NCBI RefSeq assembly: GCF_023954305.1 | Contig: NZ_JAMLIG010000001.1 | Coordinates: forward strand, 2,046,001 to 2,110,000 | DNA from: Mesorhizobium sp. | GTDB lineage: Bacteria; Pseudomonadota; Alphaproteobacteria; Rhizobiales; Rhizobiaceae | Length of the DNA stretch: 64,000 nt | Reading direction: 5' to 3' | Shown: positions 17,547-26,044 of the stretch, in pieces | Numbering within the stretch: position 1 is the first letter of the stretch | Layout of the letters: every line of letters starts with the position of its first letter | The notes under the pieces: model-generated | Databases searched by the model: none | What the model saw: only the letters and a program-made list of their open reading frames with translations | What the model was told of the DNA's origin: nothing | Made by a program: the position numbers and the translations under genes

Positions 17547-18317
17547 ATGATGAGCGACGCCGCGACACAGCCGATGCGACTTGCCGACCTCGCCAACCCG
17601 ACCCGGTTCCTCGAACTCTCGGGCAAGGTATTGCCGTGGCTGGGCGCCGCCGCACTGATCGTCACGGCGCTCGGCCTCGTCATGGGCTTCGCGGCGCCGG
17701 AGGACTACCAGCAGGGCTCGACGGTCAGGATCATGTATATCCACGTGCCTTTCGCCTGGATATCCATGATGTGCTACATGGTGATGGCGGTCGCGGCGCT
17801 CGGCACGCTGGTGTGGAAACATCCGCTGGCCGACGTGTCGCTGAAGGCCGCGGCCCCGATCGGCGCCGTGTTCACGGCGCTGGCGCTCGCCACCGGCTCC
17901 ATCTGGGGCCGGCCGATGTGGGGCACTTGGTGGGTGTGGGACGGGCGGCTGACCTCGGTCTTCGTGCTGTTCCTGATGTATCTCGGCCTGATCGCTTTGA
18001 CTCGCGCGCTGGACGACCCGGCGCGGTCGGCCCGCGCGGCGGCCATCGTGACGCTGGTCGGCGTCATCAACATCCCGATCATCAAGTTTTCGGTCGAATG
18101 GTGGAACACGCTGCACCAGCCCGCCTCGGTCATGCGGCTCGACGGGCCGACCATCCATTCGAGCCTGCTCTGGCCGCTGCTGATTTCTGCGCTCGGATTC
18201 ACGCTCATGTTCTTCGCCTTCCACATCATAGCGATGCGGGCGGAGATCTGGCGCCGCCGCGTCTCGGCGATGCGGCGCATGATGGCCAAGCGCGCCGACC
18301 GGGACGCCGCGGCATGA
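17547..18317 (+). CDS. ccmC: heme exporter protein CcmC
   Basis: Heme-handling membrane protein of 256 residues that loads heme onto CcmE. The tryptophan-rich WWD signature is present as WGTWWVWDGRLTS, flanked by membrane helices with conserved His (YIHVPFAW and the region around TIHSSLLWP). Two adjacent ATGs (17547 and 17550) are possible starts. Its TGA overlaps the ATG of ccmD (ATGA). Confidence 0.95.
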   Translation: MMSDAATQPMRLADLANPTRFLELSGKVLPWLGAAALIVTALGLVMGFAAPEDYQQGSTVRIMYIHVPFAWISMMCYMVMAVAALGTLVWKHPLADVSLKAAAPIGAVFTALALATGSIWGRPMWGTWWVWDGRLTSVFVLFLMYLGLIALTRALDDPARSARAAAIVTLVGVINIPIIKFSVEWWNTLHQPASVMRLDGPTIHSSLLWPLLISALGFTLMFFAFHIIAMRAEIWRRRVSAMRRMMAKRADRDAAA

Positions 18318-18490
18318 ACCACGCGCTGTTCGTCGCCGCCGCCTACGTCGTGTCAGTCGTCGCCCTGCTCGGGCTCGGCGCGTGGATCCTGCTCGACCAG
18401 CGGGCGCGGCAGAAGGAAATGGCCGATCTCGAGGCTGCCGGCGTGAAGCGCCGCTCGGAGCGGAAGGCCCGCCGTGACGCCGCAGGCTGA
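18314..18490 (+). CDS. ccmD: heme exporter protein CcmD
   Basis: Mini-protein of 58 residues with one N-terminal membrane helix (about residues 5-28) and a charged cytoplasmic tail rich in Arg/Lys, the canonical CcmD form. It stabilises the CcmABC-CcmE complex. Start and stop overlap the neighbours: ATGA with ccmC, and 17 bp with ccmG. Confidence 0.88.
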   Translation: MNHALFVAAAYVVSVVALLGLGAWILLDQRARQKEMADLEAAGVKRRSERKARRDAAG

Positions 18491-19046
18491 ACCGAAACCG
18501 AAGGGGCGCGCCTGGCTGGCGCTGTTGCCGCTCGCCTTCTTCCTGGCGCTGGCGGCGCTGTTCATGACGCAGCTGATGTCCGGCAAGGACAATTCGATCG
18601 TGCCCTCGGCGCTGATCGGCGCGCAGGCGCCGGCGACCGACCTGCCGCCGCTCGACGGCACCGGCCTGCCCGGGCTCAATTCGTCAGCCTTCGCCGGCAA
18701 GGTGACGCTGGTCAATGTCTGGGCGTCGTGGTGCGCGCCGTGCCGGCAGGAACATCCGCTGCTGATGGAGTTGGCCGGCGACAAGCGCATCGTTCTGACT
18801 GGTCTGAACTACAAGGACACGCCGGAGAACGCGCGCCGCTTCCTTGGCAGCCTCGGCAATCCGTTCGCCGCGATCGGGGTGGATGCGACGGGTTCGACGA
18901 CGATCGACTGGGGCGTCTACGGCGTGCCCGAAACCTTCCTCGTCGGCAAGGATGGGCGCATCCTCTACAAGCATGTCGGGCCGTTCACGCCGGAATCGGT
19001 GCGCGACGAGCTGATGCCCGAGATCGAGAAGGCGCTGGCCGGCTGA
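18474..19046 (+). CDS. ccmG: thiol:disulfide interchange protein CcmG/DsbE
   Basis: Membrane-anchored periplasmic thioredoxin-like reductase that keeps apocytochrome c or CcmH thiols reduced. It has 190 residues: an N-terminal anchor (about residues 13-35) and a thioredoxin fold with the WCAPC active site in NVWASWCAPCRQEHP, and the cis-Pro loop in YGVPETFLV. GTG 18474 starts inside the end of ccmD, consistent with translational coupling. It is the last gene of the operon here; ccmE, ccmF and ccmH are not in the window. Confidence 0.94.
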   Translation: MTPQAEPKPKGRAWLALLPLAFFLALAALFMTQLMSGKDNSIVPSALIGAQAPATDLPPLDGTGLPGLNSSAFAGKVTLVNVWASWCAPCRQEHPLLMELAGDKRIVLTGLNYKDTPENARRFLGSLGNPFAAIGVDATGSTTIDWGVYGVPETFLVGKDGRILYKHVGPFTPESVRDELMPEIEKALAG

Positions 19047-19053
19047 CGGCTTC

Positions 19054-19205
19054 GTCATTCCGGGGCCGCGAAGCGGAACCCGGAATCCAGGTCGCGGACG
19101 TCGGTCAGGACGTCCACACCCTCGACCTCGATCACGAGCGACGATCCACACCCGCCCGGGTCGGCACTCTGGATTCCGGGTTCCGCTTCGCGGCCCCGGA
19201 ATGAC
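19054..19205. repeat. palindromic element with 37-bp perfect terminal inverted repeats
   Basis: Arms 19054-19090 and 19169-19205 are perfect 37-bp complements, beginning GTCATTCCGGGGCCGCG, around a 78-bp centre. The sequence type (CATTCCGGGGCCGCGAAGCGG) recurs in many rhizobial genomes as an intergenic repeat, to my knowledge. It lies in the convergent gap between ccmG and yciB and could act as a bidirectional transcription stop. No coding frame inside is credible. Confidence 0.92.
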
Positions 19206-19254
19206 GGCGTCAGCATCGGCCGTTCGGAACCGCAATTATCCACGCAAGCGGGCG

Positions 19255-19902
19255 CTATTTCTTGCCGAGTTCCTCGGTGGAATGGCGGATGATCAGCGGC
19301 ATCTGGAACAGGGTGAAGGCGATGGTGATGGGCATGATGCCCCAGACCTTGAACGCAACCCAGGTCTCTTCCGAGAAGTTGCGCCACACGACTTCGTTGA
19401 CCACTGCCAGGAAGAGGAAGAACAGGCCCCAGCGCAGCGTCAGCTTGCGCCAGCCCTCCGCATCGAGCTTGAAGGCGGAATCGAAGACGTAGCCGAGCAG
19501 CGAGCGGCCGAAGAGGAGACCGCCGAGCAGCACCGCGCCGAACAGCGTATTGACGATGGTGGGCTTCATCTTGATGAAGGTCGCGTCCTGCAGCCAGAGC
19601 GTCAGCCCGCCGAAGACGAAGACGACCACGCCCGAGACCAGCGGCATGATCGGCAGCGTGCGGGTGAGTGCCCAGGAGACGGCCAGCGCGACCGCCGTGG
19701 CGGCCATGAACAGGCCGGTGGCGATGAAGATCGGACCGCCGAGATCGGCAAGTGTGGGGAAACGCTCAGCCAGCCATTCGCCGCGGGCATTGGCAAAGAA
19801 GAAGATCAACAGCGGCCCGAGTTCCAGCGCGAACTTGAGATAGGGGTTGATTTCCTTGCGCCGCGGATCGGCCGGGTCGCGTTCGAGGATGGGTTCGCTC
19901 AT
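19255..19902 (-). CDS. yciB: septation protein A / YciB (inner-membrane)
   Basis: Inner-membrane protein of the YciB/IspZ family, 215 residues with five or six membrane helices. Family landmarks are LELGPLLIFFF near the N-terminus and EVVWRNFSEETWVAFKVWGIMP near the C-terminus. YciB proteins interact with the elongation and division machinery and affect envelope integrity. It is the last gene of a dapF-mtaB-ftsY-yciB string on the minus strand, but a palindromic repeat separates it from ftsY. Confidence 0.92.
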   Translation of the reverse strand: MSEPILERDPADPRRKEINPYLKFALELGPLLIFFFANARGEWLAERFPTLADLGGPIFIATGLFMAATAVALAVSWALTRTLPIMPLVSGVVVFVFGGLTLWLQDATFIKMKPTIVNTLFGAVLLGGLLFGRSLLGYVFDSAFKLDAEGWRKLTLRWGLFFLFLAVVNEVVWRNFSEETWVAFKVWGIMPITIAFTLFQMPLIIRHSTEELGKK

Positions 19903-19925
19903 TGGAATTGTCCTCGAGAAGTAAT

Positions 19926-20054
19926 GCCCCCTCCACCGCCTTCGGCGGTCCCCCTCCCCCGCTTCGCAGGGGAGGATATGGCAGCCGCGCGGTCGCGCCT
20001 GATCCTCCCCCGTTCACGGGGGAGGGGGACCATGCGCAGCATGGTGGAGGGGGC
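19926..20054. repeat. palindromic intergenic element between ftsY and yciB
   Basis: A 129-bp element with perfect 12-bp ends (GCCCCCTCCACC, 19926-19937, complement 20043-20054) and an inner perfect 15-bp repeat (19947-19961 with 20017-20031). It also contains small hairpins such as CCGCCTTCGGCGG and CCCCCGTTCACGGGGG. It is non-coding and lies inside an otherwise co-directional operon. Confidence 0.88.
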
Positions 20055-20074
20055 GTTGTTGATACCGGAACTCA

Positions 20075-21808
20075 TCATTGCACTCCGGCGATCGCGCGGG
20101 CGAAATCGTTGGCCGAGAAGGGTTCGAGGTCGTCGACCTGTTCGCCGACGCCGATGAAGTAGACCGGCAATCTATGCTTCGCGGCGATGGCGACAAGGAT
20201 GCCGCCGCGCGCGGTGCCGTCGAGCTTGGTCATGACGAGGCCGTTCACGCCGGCAATGTTGCGGAAGATTTCGACCTGATTGAGGGCGTTCTGGCCGGTG
20301 GTCGCATCGACGGTCTGCAGCACGGTGTGCGGCGCCTCCGGGTCCAGCTTGGCGAGAACGCGGACGATCTTCTCCAGCTCCGCCATCAGTTCCGCCTTGT
20401 TCTGCAGGCGGCCGGCAGTGTCTATGATCAACACGTCGGAGCCGGCCTCCTTCGCCTTTTCGAAGGCGTCGTAGGCGAGGCCGGCGGCGTCGGCGCCGAG
20501 CTTCGAGGAAATGACGGGCGAGCGGGTGCGTTCGCCCCAGATCTTCAACTGTTCGATCGCAGCCGCGCGGAACGTGTCGCCGGCCGCGAGCATCACCTTC
20601 AGTCCCCCGGCGGTGAGCTTGGCGGCGAGCTTGCCGATGGTGGTGGTCTTGCCGGTGCCGTTGACGCCGACGACGAGGATGACGTGCGGCTTGTGGCTCA
20701 GGTCGAGTTCGAGCGGCAGAGCCACCGGCTTCAGCACCTTCTCGATCTCCTGCGCCATGACCGTGCGGACTTCGGCCTCCGACACGTCGCGGCCGAGGCG
20801 GGTCGAGGCGAGCGTGTCGGTGACGCGCAGTGCCGTCTCGACGCCGAGGTCGGCGCGGATGAGCACGTCTTCCAGATCCTGCAGCGTGTCTTCGTCGAGC
20901 TTCTTCTTGGTGAAGACGCCAGCGATGCTGGATGACAGTTCGCGCGAGGAGCGCGCCAGGCCCTCGCGCATGCGCTGGAACCAGGTCGGGCGCGGCGCGG
21001 GGGCGGCGGGGGCGACCGGCTCGACCCTGGCCTCGACCTTCTTCGCGACGGTGACCTTGCCGGCAGGTGGCACGGCGGGCGTCGCGGCGACGGGCGCCGG
21101 GACCGGGGTTTGGACCCCCTCGAGGGACGGAGGCTCGACGGCGACGGGCGCTGGCTCCGAAACCGAGACCGGTTCCGCCGGTAGGTCCGGAACGGCCGGG
21201 GCTGCAGACACCGGCTCCGCTGGCGCCGGCGCGGCGACCTGGGGTGCGTCGACCGGCGGCGGTTCGACCACCACGGGAGCGGGAGGCTCGACCGCTTCAG
21301 GTGCGGGTTCTTCCGGCGGCTGGGCGACAGGCTCCGGTTCGGCCGTCTGGGTGCGAGCGTCGACGGGCGGCAGCGCCGGCAATTCCGGTGCGATTTCCGC
21401 CTCGATCGCCGGAGGCGGGATCGGTTCGGCAACGCGGATGGGAGGCAGGATCTCGGCCGCCGGCGGCGCTTCGGCAACCGGCGAACGCTCGGCCTCGAGC
21501 GGCGGGGAGGGGGGAACCGGGGCGGTCTCGACGCCCGACGGTTCGGGGATCGAGGTGGGCTCCGGCGCGACCTCGGCCCTCAGCGCGTCGCCGGCGACAG
21601 GGTCCGGCTCGCGGATCGGGGGCAGGATTTCGGCCTCGGGCAAGGCCTGCGGCGGCGCCTCGGTGGCGGGCTGCTCGTCGATCCCGACATAGGGTGCGAG
21701 CGCCGGCTGTTCCGGCGCGGCGGGAGGCGTTCCATCGGCCGGCGGCGCCTTCTCCTCCTCGGCCTTGCGGCCGAAGGTGAACACCTTCTTGATGAAATCG
21801 AATGCCAT
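20075..21808 (-). CDS. ftsY: signal recognition particle receptor FtsY
   Basis: SRP receptor GTPase for co-translational membrane targeting. The 577-residue protein has a very long N-terminal region (about residues 20-270) that is Pro/Ala/Glu-rich, low-complexity and probably disordered and membrane-associating. The NG domain follows (about 275-577), with GVNGTGKTTTIGK (G1), DTAGRLQNK (G3) and TKLDGTARGG (G4 region). Within the acidic region AEILPPIR occurs twice (residues 59-66 and 118-125), which suggests an internal duplication. The start is 4 bp after the mtaB stop. Confidence 0.96.
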   Translation of the reverse strand: MAFDFIKKVFTFGRKAEEEKAPPADGTPPAAPEQPALAPYVGIDEQPATEAPPQALPEAEILPPIREPDPVAGDALRAEVAPEPTSIPEPSGVETAPVPPSPPLEAERSPVAEAPPAAEILPPIRVAEPIPPPAIEAEIAPELPALPPVDARTQTAEPEPVAQPPEEPAPEAVEPPAPVVVEPPPVDAPQVAAPAPAEPVSAAPAVPDLPAEPVSVSEPAPVAVEPPSLEGVQTPVPAPVAATPAVPPAGKVTVAKKVEARVEPVAPAAPAPRPTWFQRMREGLARSSRELSSSIAGVFTKKKLDEDTLQDLEDVLIRADLGVETALRVTDTLASTRLGRDVSEAEVRTVMAQEIEKVLKPVALPLELDLSHKPHVILVVGVNGTGKTTTIGKLAAKLTAGGLKVMLAAGDTFRAAAIEQLKIWGERTRSPVISSKLGADAAGLAYDAFEKAKEAGSDVLIIDTAGRLQNKAELMAELEKIVRVLAKLDPEAPHTVLQTVDATTGQNALNQVEIFRNIAGVNGLVMTKLDGTARGGILVAIAAKHRLPVYFIGVGEQVDDLEPFSANDFARAIAGVQ

Positions 21809-21812
21809 CCGC

Positions 21813-23102
21813 TCAGGCCGCCTGTCTCAGGGGCGCGGCGATGAGCCTGTCGCCGTCGTGGCCGGTGACGATGCCCGGCAGGATTTCGCCGGGCTCCCCG
21901 GAACCGAGCGCCACAAGGGTGAAGCCTTCGGTGCGGCCGATGCCGTCACGCTCGACGAGGATCGACTGCGTGGTGCCCGCGAGCGAGGCGAGGTGGCGCC
22001 GGTAGGCCCTGTCGCCGGCGGCGCGCAGGCGCGCGGCGCGGTCCTTGACGACGTCGCGGCGGACCGGCGGCATGCGCGCGGCGGGCGTGCCCTTGCGGGC
22101 TGAGAACGGGAAGACGTGGAGATGCGTCAGGCCGCATTCCTCGACGATGCGCAGCGAGTTCTCGAACATGGCCTCCGTTTCCGTCGGGAAGCCTGCGATG
22201 ATGTCGGCGCCGAAGACGATGTCGGGGCGCAGCGCCCGCACCTCGGCGCAGAAGCGGATCGAGTCGTCGCGCAGATGCCGCCGCTTCATGCGCTTGAGGA
22301 TCATGTCGTCGCCGGCCTGGAGCGACAGGTGCAGGTGCGGCATCAGCCGCGCTTCGGTGGCGATCGCCTCCATCAGGTCGGCGTCCGCCTCGATGGAATC
22401 GATCGAGGACAGGCGCAGGCGCTTCAGGTCCGGCACCTGGCGCAGGATCGCCTTGACGAGCTTGCCGAGGCGCGGGCTGCCGGGCAGATCGGCGCCGTAG
22501 CTGGTCATGTCGACGCCCGACAGCACGATCTCGGCATAGCCATTGCCGACGAGGCGCTTCACCTGGTCGACCACGGCCCCCATCGGCACGGAACGCGAGT
22601 TGCCGCGGCCGTAGGGGATGATGCAGAAGGTGCAGCGGTGGTCGCAGCCGTTCTGGACCTGGACGAAGGCGCGCGCCCGGCCCTCGATCGCGTCGACCAT
22701 GTGGGAGGCGGTCTCCTTCACCGACATGATGTCGTTGACGCGGACTTTCTCGAACAGGTTGACGCCGAAGTCGGGCAGCGCGCGGTAGGAGCTGGCCTTC
22801 AGCTTCTCCTCGTTGCCGAGGACAAGGTCGACCTCGTCCATTGCCTCGAAGGTGGCGGGCTCGGTCTGCGCGGCGCAGCCGGTGACGATGATGCGGGCCT
22901 GCGGATTGTCGCGGCGGGCCTTGCGGATCGCCTGGCGCGCCTGGCGGACGGCTTCGGCGGTGACGGCGCAGGTGTTGAAGACGACCGCGCCGCCGTCGAG
23001 CTCGCCGAGGCCGGCGGCATTGGCCTCCCGGCGCATCACCTCGGATTCGTAGGTGTTCAGCCGGCAGCCGAAGGTGACGATGTCGATGCCCTTGCCGGCC
23101 AT
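21813..23102 (-). CDS. mtaB: tRNA t6A37 methylthiotransferase MtaB
   Basis: Radical-SAM methylthiotransferase that makes ms2t6A at position 37 of tRNAs reading ANN codons. It has 429 residues. The N-terminal UPF0004 domain shows its three cluster Cys (TFGCRLNTYES, FNTCAVT, VTGCAAQTEP), the radical-SAM motif is CDHRCTFC, and a C-terminal TRAM-like segment follows. ATG 23102 overlaps the dapF stop by one base (TAATG). It is upstream of ftsY by 4 bp, so dapF-mtaB-ftsY forms one operon. Confidence 0.95.
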   Translation of the reverse strand: MAGKGIDIVTFGCRLNTYESEVMRREANAAGLGELDGGAVVFNTCAVTAEAVRQARQAIRKARRDNPQARIIVTGCAAQTEPATFEAMDEVDLVLGNEEKLKASSYRALPDFGVNLFEKVRVNDIMSVKETASHMVDAIEGRARAFVQVQNGCDHRCTFCIIPYGRGNSRSVPMGAVVDQVKRLVGNGYAEIVLSGVDMTSYGADLPGSPRLGKLVKAILRQVPDLKRLRLSSIDSIEADADLMEAIATEARLMPHLHLSLQAGDDMILKRMKRRHLRDDSIRFCAEVRALRPDIVFGADIIAGFPTETEAMFENSLRIVEECGLTHLHVFPFSARKGTPAARMPPVRRDVVKDRAARLRAAGDRAYRRHLASLAGTTQSILVERDGIGRTEGFTLVALGSGEPGEILPGIVTGHDGDRLIAAPLRQAA

Positions 23103-23983
23103 TACGCCGCGCTTTCGGTTTCGCGTGCCCAGGCGCCGGTCGCGGGATCGAGCGTGCCGGAAAACTCCCATTCGGCCGGGCCTGTCATGACGACGTGGTC
23201 GTTGCCGCGCCATTCGACGGTGAGCGTGCCGCCCGGCTGGGTGACCTTGACGATGCGCTCCGTGCGGCCGGTGCGGGCGGCGGAGACGGCGGCGGCGCAG
23301 GCAGCGGAGCCGCAAGCCTTTGTCAGTCCCGCGCCGCGCTCCCAGGTGCGCATGATCAGTGCGTCGCGCGAGATCACCTGCGCGATCGAGATATTGGCGC
23401 GCTCGGGAAAGATCGGGTGGTTCTCGAGCAGGGGACCGAAGCGGTCGAGGTCATAGGACCAGACGTCGCGGTCGACCCAGAAGATGGCGTGCGGATTGCC
23501 CATCGAGGCGACGGAGGGCGAATGCAGCACCGGATTATCGATCGGCCCCACCTGCAGTTCGATGGCGCGGGTGTCGGCGAATTCCTCGGCGAGCGGGATC
23601 TGGTCCCACTCGAAGCGCGGCACGCCCATGTCGACCGAGATCGTGCCGTCCAGGTGTTCCTGCGCGCTCAAAATGCCGGCGACGGTTTCGAAGGTGAACA
23701 GCTTCTGGCCGGTCTCGGAGGCGAGCGCCTGGACGACGCAGCGCATGCCGTTGCCGCAGGCCTGGGCGCGCGAGCCGTCGGAGTTGAGGATCTCGACATA
23801 GTTGTCGGTGCCCGGCGTCTTCGGATCGTGGATGGCCATGATCTGGTCGAACTTCGTCGCCGGATCGGCATTGAGCGCGACCGCCGCCGCCGGGGAGACG
23901 CGCGCCGATGAGCCGCGCATGTCGGCGACGATGATCTCGTTGCCGAGCCCGTTCATCTTGGCGAATTGCACGTCGGAAGCCAT
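23102..23983 (-). CDS. dapF: diaminopimelate epimerase
   Basis: Converts L,L- to meso-diaminopimelate for lysine and peptidoglycan synthesis. The 293-residue enzyme has the two catalytic Cys in ACGNGMRC and KACGSAACA, the N-terminal KMNGLGNE signature and ERGAG before the second Cys. It is the first gene of the dapF-mtaB-ftsY operon and overlaps mtaB by one base. Confidence 0.97.
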   Translation of the reverse strand: MASDVQFAKMNGLGNEIIVADMRGSSARVSPAAAVALNADPATKFDQIMAIHDPKTPGTDNYVEILNSDGSRAQACGNGMRCVVQALASETGQKLFTFETVAGILSAQEHLDGTISVDMGVPRFEWDQIPLAEEFADTRAIELQVGPIDNPVLHSPSVASMGNPHAIFWVDRDVWSYDLDRFGPLLENHPIFPERANISIAQVISRDALIMRTWERGAGLTKACGSAACAAAVSAARTGRTERIVKVTQPGGTLTVEWRGNDHVVMTGPAEWEFSGTLDPATGAWARETESAA

Positions 23984-24062
23984 CGCGGCCCAGTTTCCCT
24001 GCGATCTCGCCGCTATATGGCGGAAGCGGGCCGAAATTACCAGTCTCGCCAGGCCGTCGGCG

Positions 24063-24224
24063 TTAGGCGATGACGACGATGCCGAGGATCACCAGCAGGA
24101 ACAGGATCAGCAGGATGCCGATCAGGAGCTTCGCGCCGGTCAGGGCAGCGCCGGAAATGGCGTTGAAGCCGAGGAGGCTCGCGACCGCGGCGACGATGAG
24201 AAGAATGACGATCCACTTGATCAT
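24063..24224 (-). CDS. DUF1328 small membrane protein
   Basis: A 53-residue, almost entirely hydrophobic protein: MIKWIVILLIVAAVASLLGF, a short Gly/Ala turn, then a second helix to the C-terminus. This matches DUF1328 (YtjA family), two-helix proteins of unknown function often expressed under stress. A GGGAG lies 8 nt before the ATG. It stands alone between dapF and the metallo-hydrolase gene and is below the usual ORF length cutoff. Confidence 0.82.
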   Translation of the reverse strand: MIKWIVILLIVAAVASLLGFNAISGAALTGAKLLIGILLILFLLVILGIVVIA

Positions 24225-24278
24225 GTGAAATCTCCCTCGCTTGGACGAGGGAAACGCCGCGGGCGGGAGCGGGTTCCG

Positions 24279-25346
24279 TCAGGCGGGCGGCACGTCCCAC
24301 ACTTCCCCCGGCAGCATGGCGCGGAAGCGGTGGCGCGGGATGGATTCTGCGTCGAGGGCGGCGTGCAGGCGCTCGCGCGGTTCGTCGACGGACTCGTCGG
24401 TGAGCCGGAAGGTGCCCCAATGGATGCCGGCGGCATGTTCGGCGCCGAGGAGGCGGAAGGCGGCGACGGCTTCTTCGGGATTCTGATGATGCGGTTCCAT
24501 GAACCAGCGCGGCTCATAGGCGCCGATCGGCAGGAGCGCGAGGCGGAAGCCGCCATGCTTCTCCCGGGCGAGGACGAAATTGCGGCCTTCGTGGAAGCCC
24601 GTGTCGCCGCCGAAATAGACATGGCCGGCGGAGGTCTCGATGGTGAAGGCGGACCACAGCGCCATGCGGCGGTCGCCGGCGCCGCGCGCCGACCAGTGGT
24701 GGGCCGGCTCGACATGGACGGCGACGCCATCGCCAAGGTCGATCCGCTCGTGCCAGTCGTGCGTCGAGATGCGGATGCCGGGCGCGGCCCTGCCGACGAT
24801 GGCATCGTTGCCGAGCGGCGTGATGACATGCGGGTCGCGGGCGGTCTTCAGCCGCGCCAGCGTCGCGGCATCCATGTGGTCGTAGTGGTTGTGGGTGAGC
24901 AGTACGTAGTCGATCGGCGGCAGGGCGTCGAAGGCGATGCCCGGCGCGTTGACGCGTCTCGGGCCGGCGAAGGAGAAGGGCGAGACGCGCTCGGACCAGA
25001 CCGGATCAGTGAGGAAATTCAGCCCGCCCGCCTGGATCAGCAGCGACGCATGGCCGACCATCGTCACGCGCAGCGCCTCGGGTGCGAGCCGAGGCTCCGG
25101 CCAGGCCGGGGGGTGCGGGCTCGGCCATTCGGCCGGCCATTTCGCCTTGCCGCCGCCGAACTGCCAGCGCAGCAGGTCGCGGAAGGAGGCGGGCTCCTTC
25201 CCCTCCGGATTGAAGAACAGCCGGCCGTCGAAATGATCGGATCGCGGGCCGCCGTAATAGGCATTGCCGGCTTTCGCACGGCGCGTCGCGGAAGTGTCGC
25301 CGCTGCCGGCGAGTGCCTGTTTCGAGAACAATCCGGGTCGTTTCAT
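24279..25346 (-). CDS. metallo-beta-lactamase-fold hydrolase, NAPE-PLD-like
   Basis: MBL-fold metal-dependent hydrolase of 355 residues, of the branch that includes N-acyl-phosphatidylethanolamine phospholipase D and UlaG-like proteins. The metal-binding motif is THNHYDHMD, with downstream ligands in EPAHHWSARG, GGDTGFH and IHWGTF. The segment GHASLLIQAGGLNFLTDPVWSERVS is typical of the NAPE-PLD branch (shown in two parts: GHASLLIQ and NFLTDPVWSERVS). The start MKRPGLF excludes a long Arg-rich upstream extension. The substrate is unproven; phospholipid headgroup cleavage is one option. Confidence 0.82.
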   Translation of the reverse strand: MKRPGLFSKQALAGSGDTSATRRAKAGNAYYGGPRSDHFDGRLFFNPEGKEPASFRDLLRWQFGGGKAKWPAEWPSPHPPAWPEPRLAPEALRVTMVGHASLLIQAGGLNFLTDPVWSERVSPFSFAGPRRVNAPGIAFDALPPIDYVLLTHNHYDHMDAATLARLKTARDPHVITPLGNDAIVGRAAPGIRISTHDWHERIDLGDGVAVHVEPAHHWSARGAGDRRMALWSAFTIETSAGHVYFGGDTGFHEGRNFVLAREKHGGFRLALLPIGAYEPRWFMEPHHQNPEEAVAAFRLLGAEHAAGIHWGTFRLTDESVDEPRERLHAALDAESIPRHRFRAMLPGEVWDVPPA

Positions 25347-25430
25347 CGTCAGCAGATAGGGGCAACGCGCTTGCGCGCAACCATGATGCGGTGAATTGAA
25401 TGTTCCGGCAGGATGAAAAGGTCGTGAGCC

Positions 25431-25867
25431 ATGGTCAAGAAGCGCATCGGCGATGCCTGGATGCCGGCGGACGAGTTCGGGCGGGCGCTGCCGCGCGGTC
25501 TCGGGCTCAACCTGCTGTGCCCGACATCGAACCGATGCGGCAGTTCTGCGCCGAGGTGCTTGGCGGGCGGATCGTCTATGCCGACGCAGATTTCTGCGTC
25601 GTCGACCTCGCCGGTTCGATCCTGCTGCTGCACGCCGACCATACCTATCGCGACCACGAGATGTTCGGCGTGTTCGACGGCGTCGAGGCGCGCGGCCTCG
25701 GGGCGGAGATCCGCGTCTATGGCGTCGACCCGGACGACATCGAGGCGCGGGCGCGCTCGGCGGGCCATGTCGTCCTGTCCGGCTCGATCGACAAGCCACA
25801 CGGACTGCGCGAGTGCCATATCGTCGGACCGTCGGGCTATGTCTTCGTCCCCGGAAAGGCGATCTGA
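25431..25867 (+). pseudogene. VOC/glyoxalase-superfamily gene with a one-base frameshift
   Basis: Two overlapping frames together encode one sensible protein of about 145 residues. The first frame gives MVKKRIGDAWMPADEFGRAL through LGLNLL. The next frame resumes at DIEPMRQFCAEVLGGRIVYAD and runs to the stop at 25867. Around 25515-25519 the sequence reads CTGCTGTGCCCGAC; one added G would restore LNLLVPDIEP, the expected start of a VOC-type repeat (bleomycin-resistance/glyoxalase fold). It is either a fresh pseudogene or a sequencing error. The downstream half still shows normal codon usage, so the lesion is recent if real. Confidence 0.7.
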
Positions 25868-26044
25868 GCGGCGGCGCGCTGTCTCTCTGCGCGCAAAAGT
25901 ACGAGCCCGGCCTGCGGTTTCGGCTCGCCAAAACCAAATATTAACCCTATTGGCCTCGAATCGTTCGCAACATCGCCACGTTTGTAGTGATTGGACTGAC
26001 AGACGGGGCGCCCAGACAATTCCGCACCCCGCGGAGAAGATGAT

